From Sinobacterium caligoides (GTDB lineage: Bacteria; Pseudomonadota; Gammaproteobacteria; Pseudomonadales; Sinobacteriaceae): DNA of 64,000 nucleotides. Below the pieces are notes generated by a model. That model worked only from the letters and a program-made list of their open reading frames with translations. It ran no database searches and was not told the origin of the DNA. The DNA lies in NCBI RefSeq assembly GCF_003752585.1, contig NZ_RKHR01000003.1, positions 1 to 64,000 of the forward strand, given 5' to 3'. Below are positions 9,234 to 21,306 of the stretch, in pieces. Within the stretch, counting starts at the first letter, position 1; every line of letters begins with the position of its first letter. The translations under genes were made by a program, and so were the position numbers.

Positions 9234-10601
9234 TTACCGAGCCTGACGCATTGTCACCAGCTCTTCTGCTGCCGTTGGGTGTATTCCAATCGTTGCGTCA
9301 AAAGTCGCTTTAGTCGCCCCCGCTTTAATTGCAACAGCAAATCCTTGCACAATCTCACCTGCGTCAGCACCTAAGACATGCAGCCCGACGACTCGATCAG
9401 TATCATCGTCAACGAGAATCTTCATCATTGTTTTTTCAGTGTTACCACTCAATGTATGTTTGAGGTGGCGAAAGCTGCTTTGGAAAACACTAAGGCTTGA
9501 GTATCGCTCCCTTGCCTGCTCCTCCGTCAGGCCAACGGTCCCAATGTTTGGGTGTGAAAATACCGCCGTTGCAATGCAATCATAATCAACAGGCTTCGCA
9601 TCACTCCCGTATAGCTCATAAGCTAGGGCCATGCCTTCTGCAAGCGCCACCGGTGTTAGTTGCGGCCCACCAATGATATCCCCCACGGCATAAAGACCAT
9701 CGACAGAAGTCCGAAATTCGCCATCAACAACAACAAAACCTTGGTCATCTATCTTTAAATCATCAGCAAATGCTCCCAAGCAATCCAACGAAGGAGCACG
9801 CCCGACGGCTGAGAGAAGCTGCTGACAATTAACTATCTCACCGCTAGCAAGTGATAGACTTAAATCCCCACGCTCACCACTAACAGAGTTAAGCCCTGTA
9901 TTAAGGTGCACATGCACACCCTTTTCTATCATCTGACGCGTCAACTCGTAGGCAATTTCTCGATCAAAGCTACGCAACACCCTGTCACCACGGCAAATAA
10001 GGTGAACCTCTGCTCCAAGACCATTAAAAATGCTGGCAAACTCGACAGCTATATAGCCACTACCTAAGATCACAATGGTTTCAGGAAACTTCGCCAAATC
10101 GAAAATTTCATTTGAATCAACAGCTTTTTCGATACCATCAACTTCAGGCATCACTGGACGCCCACCAGTCGCGAGCAAAATCTTGTCAGCAGTTAAAGTT
10201 TTTTGGCTGCCGTTTGCGTCAGTCACGCACACAGTATTGGGGCCTGAAATTGTTGCTGACCCTGCTATGACGTCAGCACCACTGGCCGATAACATATTGG
10301 TATATATATCATTGAGGCGATGAATCTCTTTAGTTTTATTATCGCGCAAGACACTCCAATCAAAGCTTGGCGAGCTCGCATGCTGCCAACCGAAGCCGGC
10401 TGCATCGCGAAAGTCTTCGCCATAATGGGCCGCATAACTGTAGAGCTTTTTAGGTACACAACCGACATTGACGCAGGTTCCTCCCCAGTACTCTCGCTCG
10501 ACTATTGCCACCTTGGCACCGAGACCAGCCGACATCCGGGCACATCTAACGCCACCAGACCCTGCGCCAATAACTAATAAGTCGTAATCGAAATTATGCA
10601 T
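9234..10601 (-). CDS. gor: Glutathione-disulfide reductase
   Basis: This 455-residue FAD enzyme reduces oxidised glutathione with NADPH in the cytoplasm. The N-terminal Rossmann motif GAGSGG (about residues 12-17) binds FAD. The redox-active disulfide is Cys43 and Cys48 in GGTCVNVGCVPKK. The second nucleotide motif GSGYIAVEF lies near residue 181, and the C-terminal HPTAAEE supplies the catalytic His-Glu pair at the dimer interface. The region after the GxGxxA/G motif fits NADPH-type glutathione reductase rather than lipoamide dehydrogenase. The ATG follows an AGGAA site. The gene trails cysG by 35 bases, and both concern reductive sulfur metabolism. Confidence 0.95.
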   Translation of the reverse strand: MHNFDYDLLVIGAGSGGVRCARMSAGLGAKVAIVEREYWGGTCVNVGCVPKKLYSYAAHYGEDFRDAAGFGWQHASSPSFDWSVLRDNKTKEIHRLNDIYTNMLSASGADVIAGSATISGPNTVCVTDANGSQKTLTADKILLATGGRPVMPEVDGIEKAVDSNEIFDLAKFPETIVILGSGYIAVEFASIFNGLGAEVHLICRGDRVLRSFDREIAYELTRQMIEKGVHVHLNTGLNSVSGERGDLSLSLASGEIVNCQQLLSAVGRAPSLDCLGAFADDLKIDDQGFVVVDGEFRTSVDGLYAVGDIIGGPQLTPVALAEGMALAYELYGSDAKPVDYDCIATAVFSHPNIGTVGLTEEQARERYSSLSVFQSSFRHLKHTLSGNTEKTMMKILVDDDTDRVVGLHVLGADAGEIVQGFAVAIKAGATKATFDATIGIHPTAAEELVTMRQAR

Positions 10602-10636
10602 AACCCATTCCTAAATATTTCTAACAACCAACTGCT

Positions 10637-12022
10637 CTATACAGAAGGTGAAAACCAGTTCAACTTATCATGTAAATTAACAACTTCGCCCACTATGATA
10701 AGCGTTGGAGCTCTTACTTTTTCTGCAGCAACAATGGCATTGATAGTTTCTAAAGTGCCGGTTAACACTCTGTGGTGCCGTGTTGTCCCCTGCTGGATTA
10801 GCGCAATAGGTGTTGTCGCTGCGCGACCATGTGCGATAAGCTGCTGACAAATTACCGGTAGGCCAGTCAATCCCATATAAAAAACAACCGTTTGATCGCT
10901 AAACGACAGCTTTTCCCAGTTGAGATCAGTCGTGTTGTTCTTTAGATGCCCGGTTACCAATGAAACCGATTGCGAATAGTCTCTATGTGTTAGCGGGATA
11001 CCACTGTAGCTCGCGCAACCTGCCGCAGCAGTAATCCCTGGAACCACCTGAAAAGGGATGCCAAGCTCAGCAAGACGCTCAATTTCCTCGCCACCACGAC
11101 CAAAAATGAAAGGGTCACCACCTTTTAGGCGTAGCACTTTTCTACCTTCTTGAGCATATTTCACCAACAGCTCATTAATTTCTAGCTGTGGTACCGAGTG
11201 CTCTGATCGCGCCTTCCCTACATAGACGTACTCAGCATCCTTACGGCAGAGTTCGACAACCTCGTCAGAGACCAAGCGATCGTATAAGACTACATCAGCC
11301 TTTTGCATTAGCCTTAATGCCTTAAAAGTGAGTAAATCTGGATCTCCAGGCCCCGCCCCGACAAGAAATACTTCGCCTACAACGGCCTCATCCTCGCTTT
11401 CGAGCAAATCAGTTAAAGCTGCTTGAGCTTCCAACTCTTTGCCCGCTAAGACCAACTCTGCAACCGGACCATCTAAGGTTTTTTCCCAGAATAAGCGGCG
11501 CTGATCGATCGTTTGAAAGCGAGACTTAACTGCTTCACGGAACCGTCCAACTAGGTCTCCTAAGCGACCATAAGCTGAGGGGATCATGCTCTCGATTTTA
11601 GTTCGTAGCTGTCGTGCTAGAACGGGTGATTTTCCACCACTGCTTACCGCAACGACAACCGGAGATCGATCTATAATCGCAGGCAAAATAACACTACATA
11701 GAGACGGGTTATCAACGACGTTAACGGGAATATTCCCCCGCTGTGCATCCCTAGAAACCTGCTCATTAACAACTAAACAATTTGTCGCAGCAATGATCAA
11801 AGTATACCCATCAACGAGGCCGTGCTCATAGGGTTTTAGCAGTAACTGCCCCTTGCTTGCTTTAACTATCCCGCTCAAATCTTCACAAATATCCGGGGCT
11901 ACAACATCTATTACAGCGCCAGATTTGGCTATAAGATGTGCCTTGCGATAAGCAATTGTACCGCCACCAACAATGAGGCACCTCTTACCTTTCATATCAA
12001 AGAATAAAGGAAGAAACTCCAT
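10637..12022 (-). CDS. cysG: Siroheme synthase (trifunctional CysG)
   Basis: This 461-residue fusion makes siroheme, the cofactor of sulfite and nitrite reductases. The N-terminal half (1 to about 205) carries the NAD motif [11 protein letters not shown] near residue 18 and acts as precorrin-2 dehydrogenase and sirohydrochlorin ferrochelatase. The C-terminal half (about 215-455) is the S-adenosylmethionine-dependent uroporphyrinogen-III methyltransferase, with [28 protein letters not shown] and [16 protein letters not shown]. The length matches E. coli CysG (457). A GGAGG site precedes ATG 12022. It follows the serS terminator, so it probably has its own promoter in 12023-12090. Confidence 0.97.
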   Translation of the reverse strand: MEFLPLFFDMKGKRCLIVGGGTIAYRKAHLIAKSGAVIDVVAPDICEDLSGIVKASKGQLLLKPYEHGLVDGYTLIIAATNCLVVNEQVSRDAQRGNIPVNVVDNPSLCSVILPAIIDRSPVVVAVSSGGKSPVLARQLRTKIESMIPSAYGRLGDLVGRFREAVKSRFQTIDQRRLFWEKTLDGPVAELVLAGKELEAQAALTDLLESEDEAVVGEVFLVGAGPGDPDLLTFKALRLMQKADVVLYDRLVSDEVVELCRKDAEYVYVGKARSEHSVPQLEINELLVKYAQEGRKVLRLKGGDPFIFGRGGEEIERLAELGIPFQVVPGITAAAGCASYSGIPLTHRDYSQSVSLVTGHLKNNTTDLNWEKLSFSDQTVVFYMGLTGLPVICQQLIAHGRAATTPIALIQQGTTRHHRVLTGTLETINAIVAAEKVRAPTLIIVGEVVNLHDKLNWFSPSV

Positions 12023-12090
12023 GCTATACCTCCAGCATAGTTATTTTTATCATAGCGTTGTTTGCTCAAGATCACTTTAAACCTAGCAAA

Positions 12091-12117
12091 CAAAAGGGCA
12101 CCGTTAGTGCCCTTTTG
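12091..12117 (-). terminator. Rho-independent terminator of serS
   Basis: CAAAAGGGCAC (12091-12101) and GTGCCCTTTTG (12107-12117) form a perfect 11-base stem with a five-base loop, about 15 bases after the serS stop on the minus strand. The T-run lies in the stem's distal arm when read on that strand. Confidence 0.85.
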
Positions 12118-12132
12118 TCGAAAAATGATACC

Positions 12133-13825
<1,693 letters not shown>

Positions 13826-13828
13826 GAC

Positions 13829-15175
13829 TCAATCCTCAACGGGTTTATAGCGTTGCCACTGACTGTCATTATCGAGCAGCTCTAGGCGTTTTAACTTATC
13901 TGAAATTTTGATCTCAAGGCCACGCTGAACAGGCCTATAGCAAGATGTGGCAACAACCTCTTCAGGCAAGTAGCATTCACCTGCCGCGAATGCATCGGGG
14001 TAATTATGGGCGTAGCGATACTCGCCGCCATAGTTTAACTCCTGCATCAACGATGTGGGAGCATTACGCAGATGTATGGGGACATCGTAACTTGGCTGAC
14101 CCCTAACCATTGCCATCATTTCATTGAGGGCAGTGTAAACCGCATTACTTTTCGGTGCCGCAGCAAGGTATAGCACGGCTTGAGCTAGCGCCCTCTCCCC
14201 TTCACCACTTCCCAGCCTTACAAACGCGTCCCATGCATTCAAGGTAATCTCCAAGGCTCGTGGGTCAGCATTACCAATATCTTCGCTTGCCATCGTGACC
14301 AGGCGACGGGCTATGTAGAGAGGATCACAACCACCATCGATCATACGGCAAAACCAATACAGTGCCCCCTCGGTTGAGCTACCACGTATCGACTTGTGAA
14401 GTGCCGAGATCTGCTCATAGAAGATATCTCCACCCTTGTCGAATCGGCGAAGCTCTCCCGCAAGCACTTGCTCTAACTGATCCTCAATTAAGATGTTAGA
14501 GGAGGAGTCGGGGGCAATTAAATCGCAGGCAACCTCCAATATATTGAGTGCCCGACGCGCATCACCATCGGCTGCCACGGCAATCTTTTCAACGACGTCA
14601 GGCGTCGTCGTGATGCCACGCTGAATAAGACCACCCTTGGGGTCTGTCAAAGCTCTTTCTAATAGAGTGACGATCGCTTCTCGTGGTAGCGATTGCAAAA
14701 TATAGACACGGCAACGAGACAATAAGGCGTTGTTAAGCTCAAAGGATGGGTTCTCAGTCGTTGCCCCTACAAAGATCACCGTGCCATCTTCGATATGTGG
14801 GAGAAATGCATCTTGCTGCCCTTTATTAAAGCGGTGCACCTCATCCACAAACAAGATAGTTTTAGCGCCATTCATCGCTCTACGTTGTTTTGCCCGTTCG
14901 ACTGCCTCTCGAATATCTTTGACGCCAGCCAGAACTGCTGACATCGTCTCGAAATGAGCGTCTGTGACCTCCGCGATTAACTTAGCTAGTGTCGTCTTAC
15001 CTACACCAGGCGGCCCCCAAAAAATCATGGAGTGCAACTGCCCTCGGTCGAGCGCTTCGCGAAGCGGTTTACCGCTCGCAAGGATATGTAGTTGCCCACT
15101 GTATTCAGCCAGCGTAGTTGGCCTCAACTTCGCCGCTAAAGGCTGATAGCCGCAACTGTGGTCATCAAATAGCAC
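13829..15175 (-). CDS. rarA: Replication-associated recombination protein A (AAA ATPase)
   Basis: This 448-residue clamp-loader-like AAA+ ATPase (RarA/MgsA, homologue of yeast Mgs1 and human WRNIP1) acts at stalled replication forks. Walker A is GPPGVGKT at residues 54-61, Walker B is FVDEVHRF near 108-115, and sensor 1 is in GATTENPSFELN. The C-terminal part is the tetramerisation and MgsA domain, with the typical HLRNAPT and YRYAHNYPDAF. Translation starts at GTG 15175, two bases after the lolA stop and behind GGAAG inside lolA, so it is likely translationally coupled. The order lolA-rarA-serS is conserved in gammaproteobacteria. Confidence 0.96.
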   Translation of the reverse strand: MLFDDHSCGYQPLAAKLRPTTLAEYSGQLHILASGKPLREALDRGQLHSMIFWGPPGVGKTTLAKLIAEVTDAHFETMSAVLAGVKDIREAVERAKQRRAMNGAKTILFVDEVHRFNKGQQDAFLPHIEDGTVIFVGATTENPSFELNNALLSRCRVYILQSLPREAIVTLLERALTDPKGGLIQRGITTTPDVVEKIAVAADGDARRALNILEVACDLIAPDSSSNILIEDQLEQVLAGELRRFDKGGDIFYEQISALHKSIRGSSTEGALYWFCRMIDGGCDPLYIARRLVTMASEDIGNADPRALEITLNAWDAFVRLGSGEGERALAQAVLYLAAAPKSNAVYTALNEMMAMVRGQPSYDVPIHLRNAPTSLMQELNYGGEYRYAHNYPDAFAAGECYLPEEVVATSCYRPVQRGLEIKISDKLKRLELLDNDSQWQRYKPVED

Positions 15176-15177
15176 GA

Positions 15178-15807
15178 TTAGTTATCTTCCAGCACATCAG
15201 TTCCCTTAGGGGGAACAAAGACAAACATTGAGTCTGCCAGCTTTGGATTGAGCTTAATACCATTAAAGCGAATTACCGTGCTCTGCTCAAAGCCATCCTG
15301 GAGCGTCATACCTGTGACCTCTCGCCCTTCAAAATCAATCACTAACTTATCAAACAAAGAGTCGGTTGATCTTGGCTTAAGCGTAAAGCTTCCTGTTCCG
15401 ACGGCATTCACACCACCGTCTACCTGGTACTGCTCGTTCAGCTGACCAACCTTGCCACTCAGGATCATAGCCGGTGTCTTTGATAGATCAACATCAAAAG
15501 GCCCTACTGTGGCTTGCTCAAGATCTGCGTCATAGCGCCATAGCTTAATGCCATCAGTGACGACAAGCTGTGAGAAAGGCTGCTCTGTTTGCCAGCGTAT
15601 CTTGCCTGTATTGACCACCGCCATCTGGCCACTACTTCGCTCGATGACTTCACCGTCATCGTCTTTTAATGTTTGCTTAAAGCCTGCACTGTAACTGGAA
15701 AGTCCTGATAGCAAACCACTTAGCGCTGCCACTTCTTTATCACCAGCATAACTAACGCAGGAGACACTTAATGCTATGCTAGCAATGCTTAGAGTTAATA
15801 ATTTCAA
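15178..15807 (-). CDS. lolA: Outer-membrane lipoprotein carrier protein LolA
   Basis: This 209-residue periplasmic chaperone takes lipoproteins from the LolCDE transporter and hands them to LolB at the outer membrane. A signal peptide (about 1-21, ending VSYA) is followed by the LolA fold with YSAGFKQTL, GKIRWQTEQPFSQLVVTDG and LWRYDADLEQATV. The start is TTG at 15807, behind AAGGGG seven bases upstream. It lies between ftsK (70-base gap) and rarA (2-base gap), the conserved neighbourhood in enterobacteria and pseudomonads. Confidence 0.95.
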   Translation of the reverse strand: MKLLTLSIASIALSVSCVSYAGDKEVAALSGLLSGLSSYSAGFKQTLKDDDGEVIERSSGQMAVVNTGKIRWQTEQPFSQLVVTDGIKLWRYDADLEQATVGPFDVDLSKTPAMILSGKVGQLNEQYQVDGGVNAVGTGSFTLKPRSTDSLFDKLVIDFEGREVTGMTLQDGFEQSTVIRFNGIKLNPKLADSMFVFVPPKGTDVLEDN

Positions 15808-15877
15808 GGTTAGCCCCTTATCTTTAATTGACTAGGCCGCCATTAAGCGTCCTCGTTGTAACTGTCATGAAACGCTA

Positions 15878-18211
15878 CTAATCCTTCGGTGGTGGCGCAG
15901 CTAAAACCTCTCTACTACCATTGTGCCCTGGACCACTGATAACACCGGCCATCTGCATAGCATCCACAAGATTTGCCGCCCTATTGTAACCGACACGTAG
16001 ATGGCGCTGTACGGAGGAAATTGATGCTTTACGTGTCTCAGTCACAAAAGCGACTGCTTGATCAAACAATGCATCTTGAGCTTCAGCATTAGCATCACCA
16101 TCAAGGCTGACTCCTGCCACTTCTGTATTGGCGCCGTCATCCAACAAGCCGTCGACATAACATGGCTCACCTCGCTTTTTAAGATCTTCAGCGACACGAA
16201 CGACCTCATCATCATCGACGAAAGCGCCATGAACGCGCACAGGAACGCCCGTTCCTGGCGGCAAATAAAGCATATCGCCTTGCCCGAGTAACTGCTCAGC
16301 GCCACCTTGATCAAGTATGGTTCGTGAATCGATCTTAGATGAGACTTGAAATGCGATACGCGTAGGCACGTTTGCTTTAATGAGACCGGTAATGACGTCC
16401 ACCGACGGGCGTTGAGTTGCAAGGATTAAGTGAATTCCTGCAGCACGTGCCTTCTGCGCGATACGGGCAATAAGCTCTTCAACTTTTTTACCGACAATCA
16501 TCATCATATCGGCAAACTCATCAATGACGACAACAATGGAGGGTAATGACTCAAGCTCCGGGATAATATTAAGCTGTGCGTTTGCGCTGAAAGTATCCTG
16601 AGGCTGCCACAAAGGGTCGAGAAGAGGCTCATCTATAGCCTTAGCATCAGCTATTTTCCTGTTAAACCCAGCTAAATTCCTTACCTTAAGCGCTGCCATC
16701 AGGGCATAACGCCGCTCCATCTCGGCAACACACCAGCGCAACCCATTCGCCGCATCTTTCATGTCGGTGATAACAGGGGTTAATAGATGAGGGATGCCAT
16801 CATAAACAGATAGTTCGAGCATCTTAGGGTCAATCATGATCAAGCGCACCTCTTCAGGTGTCGACTTATACAGCAAGCTCAACAGCATGGCATTAACACC
16901 GACAGACTTACCGGAGCCTGTCGTACCCGCAACCAATAAATGCGGCATCTTTGCCAAATCAGCCACAATCGGCTGGCCACTAATATCGTGACCTAACGCC
17001 ATTGTTAACGTCGATTTACTATCTTCGAACACCTTGGAGGCGAGGACATCTTTTAATGACACCATCTCTCTGTCAATGTTGGGAATCTCTATACCAATGA
17101 CTGACTTACCAGGAATCACCTCAACGACTCGAACACTAACGATAGCCAATGAGCGCGCAAGATCTCGTGATAAACCAGATATTTTGCTGGCCTTAACGCC
17201 TGGCGCTGGCTGAACTTCAAAGCGAGTGATAACAGGCCCAGGAGCAACGGAGACAACCTCGGCCACAACACCAAAATCCTTCAGCTTCAACTCTAGCATG
17301 CGAGACATAGCCTCGAGAGTCTCCTGGCTATAGCCAATATCAGCTTTGCACTCCACTTCATTCAACAACTCGAGCTTAGGCAACCCCTCAATAGTTTCCT
17401 CCATCGTCGGAAACAATTCATTCTGCTTCTCTCGCTCAACTCTAGCCGACTGTTCAACACGCTTCTTAACGGGAGCGATCTGCACTGGCGGCTTTACCTT
17501 GACCCTTTCGAGTTCAACCTCGACAGCTTGCTTGCGCTTATCTTTAGTGTCGCGTGCAAGCTTTTTTTCGGCTCTATTTTCACGAATTGAGCGGTACTTG
17601 GCTGCAATATAACTAAGAGCGGCCATTACTGCCATGCCACAGCGATCCATCACCCAGAACCAGGACATGTCAGTAAAAAGAGTCAATCCAAAAAGAAACA
17701 ATGAGAATAGCAGCAGCTGAGCACCAAATATATTGAATGCATCCAGAGTAAAACGGCCAACACTCATGCCGATGATGCCACCACTTCCCATAGGCATGGA
17801 GCTCACTCCATGATCGTTGGCGATAAAACTCATTCCCGTTAAACCGACGACCACGAACACTAAGCCAAGCAGCCTTGTACCTACCAACCACATTGGAATG
17901 GAAACGGACTCATAACGTGCTCGGAACAATACATAGCCACGATACGCGATCATCAGCGGGAATAATGCGGCGGTATAACCAAAGGCTGAGAACAAAACAT
18001 CGGCCAACCACGCCCCTGCCCTGCCGGCCGCATTATCAACGTCATGGCTACTCCCTAGCGATGACCACCCCGGGTCCGATGAGGAATAACTTAAAAGCGC
18101 TAGCATTAGATAGCTTGCAATTGCTACGGAGGCAATCAAGGCGCCTTCTCTCAGTCGCGGTGATAGCCCTCGCACCGCCTTATCTTCAGATAGAGTCTGT
18201 TCTTTTGCCAC
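15878..18211 (-). CDS. ftsK: DNA translocase FtsK
   Basis: This 777-residue septal DNA pump moves chromosome termini apart and activates XerCD at dif. The N-terminal 200 residues hold four membrane segments. A charged linker (about 205-270) is short compared with E. coli FtsK, giving the compact Pseudomonas-like form. The motor domain has Walker A in AGTTGSGKS (about residue 429) and Walker B in [10 protein letters not shown]. The C-terminal gamma winged helix (about 705-775), which reads KOPS sites and contacts XerD, includes [17 protein letters not shown]. Translation starts at GTG 18211. It diverges from trxB. Confidence 0.97.
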   Translation of the reverse strand: MAKEQTLSEDKAVRGLSPRLREGALIASVAIASYLMLALLSYSSSDPGWSSLGSSHDVDNAAGRAGAWLADVLFSAFGYTAALFPLMIAYRGYVLFRARYESVSIPMWLVGTRLLGLVFVVVGLTGMSFIANDHGVSSMPMGSGGIIGMSVGRFTLDAFNIFGAQLLLFSLFLFGLTLFTDMSWFWVMDRCGMAVMAALSYIAAKYRSIRENRAEKKLARDTKDKRKQAVEVELERVKVKPPVQIAPVKKRVEQSARVEREKQNELFPTMEETIEGLPKLELLNEVECKADIGYSQETLEAMSRMLELKLKDFGVVAEVVSVAPGPVITRFEVQPAPGVKASKISGLSRDLARSLAIVSVRVVEVIPGKSVIGIEIPNIDREMVSLKDVLASKVFEDSKSTLTMALGHDISGQPIVADLAKMPHLLVAGTTGSGKSVGVNAMLLSLLYKSTPEEVRLIMIDPKMLELSVYDGIPHLLTPVITDMKDAANGLRWCVAEMERRYALMAALKVRNLAGFNRKIADAKAIDEPLLDPLWQPQDTFSANAQLNIIPELESLPSIVVVIDEFADMMMIVGKKVEELIARIAQKARAAGIHLILATQRPSVDVITGLIKANVPTRIAFQVSSKIDSRTILDQGGAEQLLGQGDMLYLPPGTGVPVRVHGAFVDDDEVVRVAEDLKKRGEPCYVDGLLDDGANTEVAGVSLDGDANAEAQDALFDQAVAFVTETRKASISSVQRHLRVGYNRAANLVDAMQMAGVISGPGHNGSREVLAAPPPKD

Positions 18212-18284
18212 GTTACTGTTTGAATCTCCACATTAATGAGGGCGACAACCAATTCAGCCCATATTAAAGCCTAACAGATATTAA

Positions 18285-19394
<1,110 letters not shown>

Positions 19395-19454
19395 TCTTAC
19401 CGAGTAGATCTTGCGTACAATAGGCAAAACCCTCGACTCTATTGTACGCATGTT

Positions 19455-20171
19455 ATGACGATACCCTGGCTCCCAGAAGACTCCTGTATATTCCCTCCCG
19501 TCAACTCGGCCCTGAAAGATCCAGATGGCCTATTGGCAGCAGGTGGCGACCTTTCCCCTGAAACACTGCTATCCGCATACAAAAACGGTATATTCCCCTG
19601 GTATGATCAGGATCAACCTATTTTATGGTGGTCACCCGACCCTCGCACCATTGTAGAACCACAAACAGCGCACGCCTCACGCAGCCTCAAGAAGTTTATT
19701 CGCAAACACCCGCCAACAGTCACCTTCGATCAAGACTTCTCCAATGTCATCAAACAATGCAGACTCACACGCGAAAATAAAGAAGGAACTTGGATTACAG
19801 ATGAGATGGAAGCCGCCTATAATTCATTATACCGAATGGGCTATGCGCACAGCGTTGAAGTCTGGGACGAAGATGAACTGATTGGCGGCCTTTATGGTAT
19901 TGCATTAGGCAGGGCTTTTTTTGGAGAGTCCATGTTCAGCCTACGCGACAATAGCTCGAAAATCGCCTTTATCACGCTCTCAAAGTACCTCCAACACTGG
20001 CAATTTGAACTCATAGACTGCCAAGTAGAGTCAGAGCATCTCTTATCTCTTGGCGCCCAAGTGATTAGCCGAGACAGCTTTATCGAGCGCATCAACACAG
20101 CGACAATCAAGGCAACACAGATTGATTGGCAAGTCCCCCCCGGGTTATTAGCCTCACTGTCACAGCCTTAG
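19455..20171 (+). CDS. aat: Leucyl/phenylalanyl-tRNA--protein transferase
   Basis: This 238-residue cytoplasmic enzyme adds Leu or Phe from aminoacyl-tRNA to N-terminal Lys or Arg, making N-degrons for ClpS-ClpAP. Typical blocks are FPPVNSALKDPDGLLAAGGD, GIFPWY and ILWWSPDPR at the N-terminus, then GLYGIALGRAFFGESMFS in the catalytic half. Length and order match E. coli Aat (234). It lies 17 bases before bpt, so the two transferases are almost certainly co-transcribed. Confidence 0.97.
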   Translation: MTIPWLPEDSCIFPPVNSALKDPDGLLAAGGDLSPETLLSAYKNGIFPWYDQDQPILWWSPDPRTIVEPQTAHASRSLKKFIRKHPPTVTFDQDFSNVIKQCRLTRENKEGTWITDEMEAAYNSLYRMGYAHSVEVWDEDELIGGLYGIALGRAFFGESMFSLRDNSSKIAFITLSKYLQHWQFELIDCQVESEHLLSLGAQVISRDSFIERINTATIKATQIDWQVPPGLLASLSQP

Positions 20172-20188
20172 AATAATGAGGACTAAAC

Positions 20189-20899
20189 GTGGCCGACCTA
20201 AAAGTCTACGCAACATCTCCCCACCCCTGCAGCTACCTTGCTGACAAAGAAGCAGTAACCCTGTTTTTAGATCCTAATGCAGAAGTAGATAAATCACTTT
20301 ACAGCCAGCTCAGTGATATTGGCTTTAGGCGCAGTGGCGATAATGTCTATCGCCCTCATTGCCAAAACTGCAATGAATGTCAGGCGGCAAGAATTGATGT
20401 CAACAAGTTCACGCCCACAAGAAGCCAGAAGCGTGTCATTAAACAAAATCAAGACCTAAGTATCGAGATGATTGACACCATCAACACCGAAGAGTGCTAC
20501 CAACTCTATGAACAGTACATCAATCAGCGGCACGCAGATGGAGACATGTACCCGGCAAGTGAGGAGCAATATCGCTCATTTTTATCAGATCAATGGGGCA
20601 TTACGCGTTACCTAGCTTTCCGCCTGCACGGTGAACTGATTGCTATAGCCGTTATAGATGAGCTCAAATCAGGTTTAGCGGCCGTATACACATTCTACTC
20701 ACCTACCGAACAACGGCGAAGCTTGGGCAGCCTAGCGGTACTGAAGCAAATAGAAGCAGCAAAGAACAGTGAGCTTCAATACGTTTATCTTGGCTATTAC
20801 ATAGAAGAGTGCCAAAAAATGTCTTATAAGCGACACTTTCACCCGCTTGAAGTCCTTCATGATGGCGCTTGGCGTGAATTAATCACTTCAAACGTCTAG
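20189..20899 (+). CDS. bpt: Aspartate/glutamate leucyltransferase Bpt (ATE-like)
   Basis: This 236-residue transferase adds Leu to N-terminal Asp or Glu, creating secondary-to-primary N-degrons read by ClpS. The N-terminal block SPHPCSYLADKEA and the cysteine-rich PHCQNCNECQAARIDV (about residues 60-75) are family hallmarks, and the C-terminal half carries YLGYYIEECQKMSYK. Translation starts at GTG 20189 after AATGAGGAC. It forms a pair with aat, with infA next, and clpA/clpS stand convergent within 1 kb. Confidence 0.95.
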   Translation: MADLKVYATSPHPCSYLADKEAVTLFLDPNAEVDKSLYSQLSDIGFRRSGDNVYRPHCQNCNECQAARIDVNKFTPTRSQKRVIKQNQDLSIEMIDTINTEECYQLYEQYINQRHADGDMYPASEEQYRSFLSDQWGITRYLAFRLHGELIAIAVIDELKSGLAAVYTFYSPTEQRRSLGSLAVLKQIEAAKNSELQYVYLGYYIEECQKMSYKRHFHPLEVLHDGAWRELITSNV

Positions 20900-21016
20900 A
20901 AGTTTTGCTTATTGTAGCCAGATGAGGCAAAATTGCGCGAATTTATTTGCTGGCGTAGCTATTGCTTATATTTGACGCAGCGAAAAGGATGTTTTTTAAC
21001 CAGAGGTGAGCGCCGC

Positions 21017-21235
21017 ATGGCAAAAGAAGACCAGATTGAAATGGAAGGGGAAGTTGTTGATACCCTACCAAACACTACTTTTAGAGTAGAGCTTGAAAAC
21101 GGCCACGTAGTCACGGCCCACATTTCAGGTAAAATGCGTAAGAACTACATCCGTATTCTTACTGGAGACAAGGTTCGCGTTGAGCTAACTCCATACGACC
21201 TAACCAAGGGCCGTATTACCTACCGCGCTCGCTAA
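21017..21235 (+). CDS. infA: Translation initiation factor IF-1
   Basis: This 72-residue OB-fold protein binds the A site of the 30S subunit during initiation. The sequence [19 protein letters not shown], followed by the [13 protein letters not shown] strand, is characteristic. The start is ATG 21017 with an AGAGGTGAG ribosome site at 21002-21010. Reading from an upstream in-frame ATG would add 28 residues and is rejected. Placement between bpt and clpA matches Pseudomonas and E. coli. Confidence 0.98.
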   Translation: MAKEDQIEMEGEVVDTLPNTTFRVELENGHVVTAHISGKMRKNYIRILTGDKVRVELTPYDLTKGRITYRAR

Positions 21236-21260
21236 TATACCCAGCAAGTTCGGCAGGTAC

Positions 21261-21288
21261 AAAAACAGCGGCCATTGCCGCTGTTTTT
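21261..21288. terminator. Bidirectional terminator between infA and clpA
   Basis: AAAAACAGCGGC (21261-21272), loop CATT, and GCCGCTGTTTTT (21277-21288) make a perfect 12-base stem flanked by A and T runs on both sides. It can end both the infA transcript and the convergent clpA transcript. Confidence 0.92.
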
Positions 21289-21306
21289 GTATGTTCATCA
21301 TACCCC

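Noticed and set aside
13826-13829. Fluoride riboswitch ahead of crcB
   Set aside because: Only three bases separate crcB from rarA, so there is no room for the riboswitch.
20933-21016. N-terminal extension of IF-1
   Set aside because: The extra 28 residues match nothing in IF-1, and a good ribosome site sits directly before ATG 21017.
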